The position numbers and the translations under genes are program-made. This document shows positions 22,979 to 35,000 of a stretch of 64,000 bases of DNA, piece by piece. The stretch lies in contig JAUJPP010000005.1 in NCBI GenBank assembly GCA_030562195.1, forward strand, positions 5,328,826-5,392,825, read 5' to 3'. Within the stretch, counting starts at the first letter, position 1. Every line of letters begins with the position of its first letter. The notes under the pieces were generated by a model. That model made no database searches. It saw nothing but the letters and a program-made list of their open reading frames with translations, and was not told where the DNA came from. This stretch comes from Nipponacmea schrenckii (lineage: Eukaryota > Mollusca > Gastropoda > Lottiidae).

Positions 22979-24910
22979 ATGGCTGAATATGCAGACGAAC
23001 ACGATATGAGTGCCGGAGATGGCCCGCCTCAAGATCAGTTATTGTTGAGAATTATTCAAATGGCAAGGTGGGTATCTACTCTGTATATTTGCCCCCCACC
23101 CCCCCCCGTACCACTTCTCTGCAAAAATAAGTGCCCAGGTTATCAAATTGAGGCCCTTCATGTGCTGCAGACGGTGAACATTAATTTGAACAAGCTAATA
23201 CTACTGTCAAAGCAAAATTTTCCTCATTGCACACAGCACGGCGCTGCCTACTTTCATTGGCAAAATTAATGTGCTGAACAGTCGGTCATTTAAACTTATT
23301 TTTTTCTTTTTCAGACAGTTAGATTTAATACAAGACGAATTAGATGGGTAAGTGAGTAGTTCTGTCAATACAATCTTTACAGCTAAAATAACGAAATTGT
23401 CAGATTTGCTGAGCCACTGTAGTACAGGGGATGAGGTAGACATTTTCATGTTTCTATTTTCAGGCCGTTTAATTTTACTGGTAAAGCTCCACCAGCCTCT
23501 AAAAAAGCTGTCGAAGAACTAGAAACAATAGTTATTTCCCCTACCTCTCCGTGTAAGTCTACATTTCAGTATTTGGTCGTGGCTTAATGACTGCTCCTAA
23601 ATGACCCTGTGGCGAAATGACAGCAAGATATTTATGGGTGTTTCCTTCCAATCACCAGACACCTGTGGCTTCCAATTTTGTGATTGTTTTATTGCCTTGA
23701 TATTTTAGGTTTAGGAAAACAATGTGCTATATGTCTGGCTGAATTTGAAGTAGAAAATGAAAGTAAAATTTTACCCTGTAATCATCAGTTTCATTCCACA
23801 TGTATCTTAACATGGTTAAAACAGGTTGGTAGCTCTTTATTAAACAAGTTTAGATGTTTTATTGAACAAGCCTTTGGGTCAGACACGATAATATGTTTTT
23901 ATGAGACAATTATTTAAGCACAGTTTCTCAAGATAGAATTAATTTTAAATATTGTTGTCACACGTGCCCATTTTAATAAAGGACACAGGTAATTTGGACA
24001 ACTGCATACAATATAGTTGACTCGTGTTTTGGATAAAAATCCTCATCAGGACAGTAATTTTATTTACTGTTGTAGGTAAATTCCTGTCCAGAGTGTCGAC
24101 ATGAACTACCTACTGACGATGAAAATTATGAAGAAATCAAGAGACACAAGGTTGGTTTACTGTTTTAAATCTGAAAAGGGATAAGGGTATATTTTTGGCA
24201 AAATCTCTCAAATGGATCAGTGTACGATTTTCTCAAATTATCTGAAATGAAAATGTTAAGAATAAGAAAACAGCCTTGAAATGAATGGAGTTTTACATCC
24301 TACTCTTCTATACCTAATGGGTTAATGAAGACAGAATGAAATGAATAGAGTATTACATTCTACTCTTCTATACCTAATGGGTTAATGAAGACAGAATGAA
24401 ATGAATGGAGTTTTACATCCAACTCTTCTGTACCTAATGGGTTAATGAAGACAGAATGAAATGAATGGAGTTTTATGTCCTACTCTTCTGTACCTATTGG
24501 GTTAATGAAGACAGAATGAAATGGAGTTTGATATTCTACTCTTCTGTACCTAATGGACTAATGATGACAGACTGAAATGAATTGAGTTTTACATTCTACT
24601 CTTCTGTACCTAATGGACTAATGAAGACAGACTGAAATGAATTGAGTTTTATGTCCTACTCTTCTATACCTAATGGGTTAATGAAGATGGGCAAATAATC
24701 AGAGAGCTTATAAAGAACTAGAATAAGTCTCTGAGTAAGTTTTATGCCAGTTTTATTTAAGCTAGAATACAACATGATCAGACTATTTTTAATATATTGG
24801 TCGAGTTTATGAGTAAATACCAGTTATTTGATGTGTAATCTTTGTTTGTTTGTTGTATTTTTCAGGCTAGAGCGAAACAGAGAGAATTTTTTAACAAGAA
24901 TAATACATAA
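22979..24910 (+). CDS. RNF181: RING-H2 E3 ubiquitin ligase, RNF181 type
   Basis: Six exons close in phase to 447 nt (148 aa): 22979-23067, 23315-23347, 23464-23552, 23709-23824, 24076-24150, 24866-24910. The N-terminus ([11 protein letters not shown]) parallels vertebrate RNF181 (about 150 aa). A complete C3H2C3 RING-H2 spans exons 4-5: CAICLAEF, then [17 protein letters not shown], then [17 protein letters not shown]; all eight zinc ligands are present. After the RING the protein ends in a short basic tail ([14 protein letters not shown]), as in the family. Family role: transfers ubiquitin from an E2 to substrates in the cytosol. The start is the first ATG after a purine-rich leader; the last exon was chosen by phase and an immediate stop. 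It is convergent with the TFIIS gene. Confidence 0.92.
24019..24050 (-). other. hammerhead-like core motif (box I intact)
   Basis: On the minus strand: CCTGATGAGGATTTTTATCC then AAAACACGAGTC. CTGATGA is followed by a perfect 4-bp stem (GGAT/ATCC) with a 4-T loop, then AAAAC where the hammerhead core has GAAAC. It lies in the RNF181 intron just before exon 5. Confidence 0.35.
24262..24690 (-). repeat. SINE-tail satellite array, 7 copies of about 60 bp
   Basis: Head-to-tail units with AATGAATGGAGTTTTACATC and CTACTCTTCT, TACCTAATGGGTTAATGAAG. The unit equals the complement of the SINE 3' tail. It lies in the last intron of RNF181. Confidence 0.92.
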
Positions 24911-25059
24911 ATTTATGTTTATGATTTTAATTTCAAAGAATGGACAAATTTTTAAATTCATTGATGGAAGGATTGTTCATAAAGATTCATGTTACTATTT
25001 TAACTCAGTGTTCAAAAGCTCAAAGGGATTATGAGAAGTGTAGTATATTTTGTAAAAAT

Positions 25060-25065
25060 AATAAA
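25060..25065 (+). terminator. polyadenylation signal AATAAA (RNF181)
   Basis: AATAAA 150 bp after the RNF181 stop codon, followed by a T-rich stretch; the natural 3' end signal for this gene. Confidence 0.6.
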
Positions 25066-26543
25066 TACATATTTAAACATTTTTTATAATTTTTTTCACA
25101 AGTCCCTGGGCAATATTGTATCCAAGAAAGGAAACATAAAAGTTCTTTACCAATTTTCGGTATATGTCTGATTTGCTTACAAGGCCCTGTTTCTGTGAAC
25201 TTGAGCATTAAGATTTCAGAATCTACGGAATCAGAATTGTTGAAAACAAGTCACTTCACAATGGATGCATTAGCCATATAACTTTTACAGACAGAGAATA
25301 TACAATAAAACACAATCCATTTGTACAAGTTTATTGTAAGATTCTTACAGATGATTTTTAATTCAATTCTAAAACTTATGACTAATAACCACAGTAATAC
25401 AGGCCAATCTCTAAACAAGATCAGACCCTAGAATATCCTAGAAACACTGTAGAAGACCTGACCCTAGGACAACCTAAACCCAAAGGATATCCCAGAAACA
25501 GTGTAAGAAGTTAAGACCCTAGGATATCCTAAAACCCTTATCATCCTAAGAATCTCTGTCAAATATACCATTTTCATTTGCACACCTTTTTAAATGCAAT
25601 GAATCGTCCTAAATGCAGAGAGAATGCATCGATAATGAAATAAGTTTCAAGACAGTGGTAATATTGCTAAGTTTTCTCAGCCACTAGCTCCCTGCTCCAG
25701 AAAAGAAGTTGAGGCCTGCCCTTTCCTCGGGCGTGTACCAAAGTTGCCCAGGTTTATAAAAAATATCGATATATTGGAGTTCCTACTATAAAGGGTGACA
25801 TTTTTTGTCAAGCCCTAATCATGCCTAACTAAAACATTGCCTCACACCCTAGGAATGGGCAGGATCAGACTTGTCAGGCTACTCGATAGCCAGTCAATGC
25901 TGTCAGTAGTAACCGAGATCAGATAATAATGGAAAGCCATCAATGATCCATAATTGGCTGTTGAGAATGTCTAAGCTACTTCAAAAGATGTATACAAACA
26001 ATGATATATATACAATGATCTCATTGGTCAATACTTCAACCAGAATAACCACAAGCCAATCAAAAGTCAGTATGATTCAACCAAAAAGTCATTTCATTAA
26101 TAATAATTCTAACAAAAACATCAAATAAACAGGCCTTGGTCTGTGTAATTTAGCTGTGTGTTATCCACCATTTAACCATAATTATATTAAAATAAAGCAC
26201 AGAAACACCAAACTGTCAATTATTCTATGCTAATGAACTTCGACCTCTGAAATGCTATTTTGAAGTTGAAGACAAGATCAAACTCCTAGATCCCACAAAA
26301 TGCAAAACACATCCAGACTGGATATAGTGTACAAGTCTTGTATCTGAAACCCCCTCAATTGTCTTCATGAACTCTTCCATGTAAATTTCTGACTATACAA
26401 ACACTGGTGATGTATGTTTAAAGACAAGTTCATTTTCAAAATTAGGGGTTGAGTTAAACCATATCCAGCCTTGAGCTTTCACAAATAACAATTTCATAAC
26501 AAGGGTGATTATTGTCAAAGGAAAACATAAAAACAGCCAAGTC
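25066..26543. other. convergent intergenic region; no gene seen
   Basis: Lies between the 3' ends of RNF181 and TFIIS and probably includes the TFIIS 3' UTR. At 25420-25545 there are three or four inverted copies of the 37-bp ACCCTAGGATATCCTA repeat family that forms arrays at 35515-35925 and 40855-41165. Confidence 0.5.
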
Positions 26544-27788
26544 TCAACAGAATTTCCAACGGTTACCACACTCCATGCAATAAACAAACGTGGTCATAGG
26601 TTCATCTGAACTTCTAGTTTGAAGTTGTGTGTATGTTGTTTTACTCTTTCCACATTTTCCACACTTGAACAGATCTGTTACGGTGCCTTGATTTTTTGCC
26701 ATTTGATGATCATCAATGCTTTCTTTGGTCAATTTTTCTCGAAGTTTTCTCAGATCTTCGTTGGCCATCTCATCAGTGGACATATTGGCCATCCTCATGG
26801 CGGATATTGCTCCAATCAGAACGTGGGATCGTAACTGAGGATTCTTCGCATCTCGTAAATTCGCCACACGACTTCGTACACGATTTTTATACTTCTGGTT
26901 TGTATTTCCGAATTCAATATAAATATAATCTTCTATGGCTGCTGCAATTTCCACTATATTTCCACTGTTTTCAGGAGGATTGTCACATTTTAAGGAATTT
27001 GCAAGAAGTTCACGACATTTCAATCTCACTGCATCGCTGGTGTCTGAGGCAGCGAGGGGCTTCTTTTCTTCCTTCACTTCTTTCTCAGCAGCAACGTCTG
27101 TACTGTCGTTCGATGTTTCATCCATCTTGACCTTTGAGGAACTGCTTCCTTTTGATTGGGTTGTCTCCCCTGGTAGAAGCTTCTTCCATAACTTAATCAG
27201 AGTTTTAGCAAGGGAGATAACTTCTTCATTTTTACTGGCTTTACGTAAATTGTTCACGGTCATACCAATTCTTGTCTTCTGCAGCACATCTAAAGACATG
27301 GGCAAATCCTGAAAGGAAAAGAACAGGGTCTAAAGATGTGGATCCAAGATTGAATGCTTACTATGTCAAGCTATTAAGATCTTCGCTTATAGGCTAACCT
27401 TGGCTGCTATAGACACAGAAGTTTGAAAATGCGGCCATTGCATTGGCTTGCGTGCACAGGCTTCAGCTCAGTGGAGATATATTGTTCTATATCATGTGCA
27501 TATTTTATATATACCAAACATTAGAAGCTTCAAAACTTTGGAATGAATATTTGATAGTCTTTCTAGCAATGTAGGTAGCTGCATTTATTAACTATAAGAG
27601 CATATCCAATTGAAACTGGACGTCTGAAGACTGCAGTGAAACAAAAACCAACTGAGAAAGTGAAACTAAACTATACTAACCTGCAAGGTTTTCAATAAGT
27701 CAAAAACAGAGCTGTGGTCTGCAGTTTTATTGGAAATCATTTTGTCGAGCTTCTTGCCGACACCAAGAACTTCTTCTTCACAGCCCAT
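26544..27788 (-). CDS. TCEA: transcription elongation factor S-II (TFIIS)
   Basis: Two minus-strand exons, 27681-27788 and 26544-27308, give 290 aa. Domains in order: an N-terminal LW/TFIIS-N helical domain (about residues 1-80, with LPMSLDVLQKTRIGMTVNNL and ISLAKTLIKLWKKLL), a charged serine-rich linker, a central domain (about 130-240, VRLKCRELLANSL, YKNRVRSRVANLRDAKNP) and a C-terminal zinc ribbon with CGKCGK and CMECGNRWKFC. The catalytic-loop block RSSDEPMTTFVYC is intact, including the Asp-Glu pair that reaches into RNA polymerase II and stimulates transcript cleavage. The length is close to the usual 300 aa. Only one intron splits the gene, unlike its intron-rich neighbours, so most of the ORF is a single 765-nt exon. 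The start is the only ATG in frame with the LW domain (MGCEEEVLGVGKKLDKM). Confidence 0.97.
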
Positions 27789-29018
27789 TTTGAGAATATG
27801 CAGCTTTTGAAGCACTTATAATTGAGAAAAAGTACAAAGGTGAATTTGGAAAATGGTAATCTAAACACCGGAAGTTTGATTAAAAACAATCTCTGCGCAT
27901 GCTCTTGTCAAAAAAAAAATTGGATTCCTTTAGAAATTATATTAAAGCATTAAAAAACGCAAAACTAAACCCCTAGTTGTAATTAAAGGTCTGGAGAAGT
28001 TTATGATATGTTTCTTCTCTTTAAGATTAGTGTGCACAATATTTTTTATTATCACTCTCAGATAAATGAAAAGTCGACCATCACACTCGTTTTACGCATA
28101 GAGTTATTAATATTTACCTCTATGGTTTTACGATGTATGGTAGATAACTCTTGTATAATATTTGTACCACGACTACAGACAACAACTAACTTCATTAATT
28201 TCTCGCAGTGACTGATTTCATGAGCTCAAGCAGTAGCCTATATCTAAATACATTTCCTTACAAAAAAGAGCATGTTCTATTTCCAAATGGAACCAAAAGC
28301 AGCAGAGGTGTTTCTCCAGGGAGCCCTTATTATTCCAGTCCCTTGACATAGTAAAGACTTGCCTGTAAGCCACCCCTTCCCCCTCATCTTTACATTATGC
28401 AGACCCTACTTAGCCCTTTACCAAAAACTCAATGATGAAAAACATTAACATGTATATTTCAATATTTTTTAATAATATGAAGAGATCTAATCCATACAGC
28501 AATAAATTCAAAAATAAAAATATAAGAAATTTGATATATATATATTACTATATAAAAAATAAAATATCACATAAAATAGGATTGTATAAATATTGAACAG
28601 TCATTGAATAAAACAATATCAGCTTTGTCAACTCAAAAAATTCTCATTAGTCAAGTCAACCCAGCTTTAAATGTGGTACAGATTATCTAGGAAAGATCAA
28701 TGTCAAGAAAAAGTCTTTGTGAACAGGAAACATTATCAAAATATAAATAAATATCACGATTAATTCACAGTTTTTCCTGTTCGAATCTACTTAATAATAA
28801 AATATATTTCATTATATCACAAATTCCCACAAAAGGAGAAAAACAAATAAAAATATGTACTATTGTCCTGTTGATTAACGTTTTGGCTAAAAGCCTTCCT
28901 TCAGAAACACTTCACTTTTAGCCGAATTGTTAAATGACAGGACAATAATATATTCTATTATAATAAATCTCTATAATAACATTTTGGTCTATATGTCCTT
29001 TAGGTGAGAGAGAGATCA
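27789..29018. other. intergenic: TFIIS upstream and CCDC60-like 3' region; no gene seen
   Basis: AT-rich, with a TA-rich stretch at 28440-28620. The TFIIS promoter is expected at 27789-28000. Part of a dispersed element (CAACCCAGCTTTAAATGTGG) lies at 28655-28720 and a hammerhead-like fragment at 28866-28910. Confidence 0.5.
28866..28910 (-). other. hammerhead-like core motif fragment
   Basis: On the minus strand: CTGAAGGAAGGCTTTTAGCC then AAAACGTTAATCAACAGGAC. Stem II (GGC/GCC with a TTTTA loop) is intact; box I has an insertion. It is a sister of the motif at 13450-13498. Confidence 0.35.
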
Positions 29019-32000
29019 TTATGTGAAAGGAACCAGGCCACTCCTACTACTCTTACTGCTTGTAGTTCGAGTCCCTGTGGTTGTTGGTCTGGATGATTGA
29101 GATGACGGTAATGAAGCTGTGATCATTTGGTCTTTTTGTTCTTTGCCTTTAACTGTAGAGGAAGCTGTATGAGGTCTGGTAACCGTGGGAAACTGTTGCT
29201 GAAACCATTCCTCGAATTCTTCAATCGTCATATCCACGATTTTTTCTCGACAGAATTCTACTGCAGCAGTGACATCTGGACTGCAAATCTCCCAATCTCG
29301 TAACGTACCCAGAGCTTTTATAAATGGATAGGGGCTCTGGCGGCTGACATTTTCAATCTGAAAAAAAAAAGCGAAAAATTCTATAATAACTACCAATGCA
29401 GACCTTTAACTGCATAAGAAAAAGCATATGAGTGAGACGACAGGCAGGGTATGCTTACTCTTCTAGACACCTGATACCACTCTTTATTATGAAATACTTA
29501 ACTCACTTATAATAGATAAACAGTCGTTCTTATATGAAAGTTTCTTAGCTCCACTGGTATGGAGCTAAGCAGGGTTTGCTCAGTCTTCTTGACAACTGAT
29601 AATACTTTTTATTATTATATACTTAATTATAATTCATAAACAGCACATTTTTAAGTGAAAAGTTCATTTGTTGCTACCATTGTTTTGCCAAAATGTCATT
29701 TTGATTGCAAGCAAGCCTAAATAAATGCTTCTCTAAATAAACTTAACAAACTTACCAGTCCAAAGTTTCCTAGTTTGGAAAGAATGAGTTTATAATACCA
29801 TAAATCTTTAAGTTGTCTTGGAATACTGTCTTGCAGGTCAGAATACCTAGAAATAAAGAACATCATAAACTTGAATGAGTTATTTGTTGTATGTAGCTTT
29901 AGTCAGTAAATTATATTGAGTTATCTCCCATGGACCATTCAAATAGAGCTCTTGTCAGCTGTAGGCTAGATTGATTGTTGAGTTTATCATTAGTGGTTTG
30001 TCTATGAACTAATAGGTGAAGGGGCTAAGTGGGACTACAAAATTGCAAAGGGGGGTGGTGGAATTGGGGGAGGCTCACAGATAATTTTATAAGGGGGTGC
30101 CCCTCTAAAATATTAATTCTACTGACCAGTTTCCTTTGAAAGAAGATTCTTTTCTTCGCTGTGAATTCTGATTTTTAGAAGAAGCTCCTTCTCTCATCTT
30201 CTCTAGAGAAGACCAAATACTATTCCCAGCCTGGATAGCTTCATATTTAGACAGGCATTTACTCAAACGATCTCTGAAATAAAAATAAAAATGAATATAC
30301 ATGTAGTTTTCTTCACCTGAGGGGTTATGTTGACTGTTTGTAATAAAAAATAAAAAAAAAAATGAATAGAGTTTTATATTCTAATCTTCTTCATCTTATG
30401 GGCTAATGAAGATAGACTGTTTGTAATAGAAATGAAAGGGGTTTTACATCCTGGTTTTCAGCCCCTAATTGGACTAATGAAGACTGTAGAAGAAATAGTA
30501 ATAGAAATGCAAAGGTTATCCATTGAAATAAAGCTTTATCATTACTTCGTGTTCCTAAATTAATTCTAGAATGATCTAATCGCTCGGATGCAAAAACAAT
30601 TATAGAATTTAAGACTAGAGGACATCCAAGCAGTAGAACTTTAGTTTTGGAATATGCAGCCTAGTTTGTTTGGCCATTGTAGCGGCCATTGATGCAAGTC
30701 AGAGATGCCAACGTTTAGGTCTACAAGACAATTGCAGAATGTCATCAAGTGTTTCCATGCCTACCTGTCTAACTTCTGTAAAATGTCATGTAAAGTCAGC
30801 GCCCTGTCTTCTTGAATTTCTTCAAATTTATTCCTTAAATTGGTGGACAGATTTTTGAATTTGTTGCTAGGCAATGTGGCTTGATAGTCTACTAAGGCTT
30901 GTGTGGTTTTCGGTCGAATAATTTTGGAATGAGATGTGGAAGTTCTTGACGGACGTTGCTCTTCAATTGTGGAGATAGTTTTAGCAGACTGCACTCTTGA
31001 TTCTCTTCTCTACAAAATAAATATTGTGAGAGTTCACGAATACACTTATTTATAAGTAAACCTTGAAAACTGATTGAGATAGGGCCCACATCTATTTGTT
31101 CAACATGATCATGCAAATGACAGCCAAATTTCAATGGTCTTTAAAACGACTGATTGGATAAGATGATTTAATGTCATTTAGAAAGTGGTGTTGCATCAAC
31201 ACTTTCTTGGTATAGCACGGATTCTATTGCTGGCGATTAGGTGCCTGACTCTGAGATCACTGGTTCGAAACCCTGTTCGGGTCTCAGCCAATTTTCCCAA
31301 TAACGAAAATATTGACTGATCGGATAGAAGATATGAAAAAACTTACAGAACTTCGTCTGTCTGGAGATTTATTTCTATGTGATTTTCTACTGGTTCTCCC
31401 TTCTGATACACTGGCTCTGTATAAAAACAAACATGGCTTAAATCATCTTCACAATATCAAACTATTACTAACTTGACTATTAGGAACTTCATTGTATACC
31501 TTGACTTCAATAGCCATCTTCATTGTATTTCACAATGTCAAGCTATTAGGAGCTTCATCTGATACCTTGACTTCAATAGCCATCTTCACTGTATTTCACA
31601 ATGCTAAGCTATTACAAACAATAATACCATGTAAGCTCCTTGAGCAAATTTAAATCTACTACAAAAAAAATAAGCAAATAAAATAGTGAAGTCCTTCACC
31701 ACTAGCAGACTACAATATAATTCAAACCACTAACCTCTTATCTCGTCTCAACCTATCAGGTGAGGTATCATTACGTTCATATCGACCGTAATAAACGCTG
31801 TCTAGTTTATCATTGATCTGACCTTCACCTCCATTTAAACTTGAATAATATTCATCCAGAAATTTAAATATACCTGAAACAGCAATTTATATATCACATG
31901 GCGTCGTCTGTCTTCATTAACCCAGAAAGAAAGGAAACGAATGGAGAATGAAATGGAATGAATCCTACATCCTACTCTTTTGCATATAATGGGCTAATGA

Positions 32001-35000
32001 AGACAGTGAAATGAATAGAGTTTTACTTCCTACTCTTTTGCATATAATGGGCTAATGAAGACAGTGAAATGAATAGAGTTTTACATCCTACTCTTTTGCA
32101 TATAATGGGCTAATGAAGACAGAATGAAATGAATAGAGTTTTACATCCTACTCTTTTGCATATAATGGGCTAATGAAGACAGAGAAATGAATAGAGTTTT
32201 ACATCCTACTCTTCTGCATCTAATGGGCTAATGAAGACAGTGAAATGAATGGAGTTTTACTGTCCTACTCTTCTGCACCTAATGGGCTAATGAAGACAGT
32301 GAAATGAATGGAGTTTTACGTCCTACTCTTCTGCATGGAATGGGTTAATGAAGACAGTAACCCAGAAAGTACAGAAGAGTAGGATGTAAACACTACTTTC
32401 ATTTCATTTCTTCTGCAGAGATGGTAAAGGTAATCCAAGTTTATTCTAGTACAACTCTTAATCCACATTGCATAAATATAACTTTTTATTTGCCAATTAG
32501 AACTGTCCTTTTAGTTTGTACAACAAATTTCTTATGCTTACAAAAACCTTACAAAGTTTTCAGTCGATTATGCATGCACTAGACCACAGAATACATCTGA
32601 ACAATGGAGACACACATTAGTTAAACATCTGTTAGAACAAATCAAATACACAACACTGATACACAATATAGGACACATGGATATAAGCATTACAATATAT
32701 TGTTAAATTTTGTCTTGGTAGGGTTCTGGGTTAATTTTAAGGATTCTTCACTAAGCACTGATGTTATTCCTCATGTTAACATTAAATATATAGATAACAA
32801 TAACTTTATTAAATAACTTGCAATGTTTAGACATGGGTACTCCTGTCTTTATCAAGCAATAATGTCCTTGAATGGCATTTAGTAATTGGAGAATATATAT
32901 CTAGACATGATTATATAGATAACAATTACTTTATTAAATAACTTGCCACGTTTAGACAAGAATACTCCTGTCTTTATCAAGCAATAATGTCAACATGTTG
33001 TTTTGAATTCTGGGTTTAGAATATAGTTCAGATCGTTAGTGCTTGGTTTATTAATTAGACATTCATACTAATTAACAATGACAACAATAAAAACAACATT
33101 TAATTACCTGTTGACCCATCTATTTAAAAAAAATAATTAAAAATTGATTAAGAAGTCATTTACCGGTAGTTTTGTGTTTTCTCCTTCAAATTGTAATTTA
33201 TTCCTTGAAAGATTCCCTTCCCATATCGATCTTTCCCAACTTGCCTATTAGTCACAGTCATATCCTTCTTTTATCATTCCTTCCAACTCTCCAACTTCGC
33301 TCTTTCATTCACGGTAGCAGAATTCACTTTGCACAAGCTAAGATTGACAAAAAATATACTTGTAGTAAAAAATCAACCTACTTCTGCTATATATCGTCTC
33401 TTCATCCTCTTTTTCTGGTACAGGTGTCATGGCCGTCGTCTCGTCTAAAGTATTGGGCAGGGGTGAATTAGATCCAAAGCTCTGATTGGTTGTATTTAAA
33501 TGAGTTGAACTGTTGCTAGGGCTCAATGATGTTCGAGTCAGTTGAACTCGTCTGTTATATTGGCGACTCAGTCTTGATCTTTTGCTTATCTGAAATCATC
33601 AACAACAGTTTTAAAGATCAAAGGTCAAAGATTAAGAGTCTGCTTTGCCCTTTGACCTCAAATGAAGCAGATGTCACATTCAAATTTTTCCATCTATTTC
33701 TTTCTCCATCATTTAAATCTGTACACCTTGGTTTGTTTCATTGTTCTATATCATTTACTAAACGATCATTTGATTCCATGAATTCACAACTTGCAGAACT
33801 CACCAGGAACCCCAACAAGAATTCCCTACCTTAGCGTGAGCTCCGGTATTCGTTACAAACTGATCCCACTTTGTTTGAGCTGTCTTCTGATTCTGTATTC
33901 TTCCTTTTGAAACCTTATTCCCTCCCATGTCACTGGAAAATATAAAAAGTTCTTGGATCAGATCAAAATGTTATGTTACTACAAACTTTATCTTATAACC
34001 ACTGCCATAATCAAAATTGTAAATCAAGCTTTGATGGAAAAAAAAGAAAAGAAAGAAAGAAAAAACTATATTTTACAAGGATAACAACTTAGAATTATGA
34101 GTGAAGAATACGACTTATTCAAGGTCATCTTGAATAGATAGTTTGTAAAGAAACCCAGCCATTAAAAGCCTTAGACTTAGCACTGTAAACAATAAGCAAT
34201 AATGTTGTCATATACTGCCAATATATTGATATATGTAAAAATACCTTTTACTGAGTTTCCAGCACGTTGTTATCGGAGACATAGTACATCCTTGTTCTAA
34301 ATTCATAGCCTCTAATATCCAGTTCAATACACACAGTTGACGGAACAAAGAATCTCTGTAAATATCAAAAAGTCAAGGTCAATTTTATTATTGATCATTG
34401 AAGTTTCTAAATGCGGCGATTTGATTGGTTTGTACATCAGTGAATTCAACCAATTAAATCCCTCGACATAAAGACAGTAACCAATCAGCAGCCTTTACAG
34501 AACTAGTTGCAGAATTTGATTATATTTTTGCTAACCAAGATCTACAATACAAAATAAGCACACTCCTGAAGTTTCAAATGCTATTTACAATTCAGAAGTT
34601 GTTTTTCCCACATATCCCAGAGGAAACTAATACAACATAAGAAAAAAACCATTACCTTGAAACATCAAATGATATCACAGAGTTGTCAACAGTGGTGTTG
34701 ATTGAGTCTGGATCAATTGGGACTACAGAACGATTATCAGGTGACACATCACGTGAAGGGTTTAAGCTGGATACTATGTTGGCTTCGAATTCGGTTGTGT
34801 GATCGGTAACTTCAGATAAGCTGGTATATTTTGGTGTGAAGGGGCGAGGTGGAATGTTTTTCTTCTTCTTTCGTGGAGTTGATTTGGAGCTATTGGGTCT
34901 TGAACCATCACTGTAAGAATATGTTTGAAAACGTACAGAAATGACACACATTCAGTCAAGTTATTACGAACTTCATCTTATACAATGTCAAGGTATTACA

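Noticed and set aside
31222..31308. A functional tRNA gene
   Set aside because: It has a good B box but no consistent cloverleaf or acceptor stem; treated as a SINE head or pseudogene.
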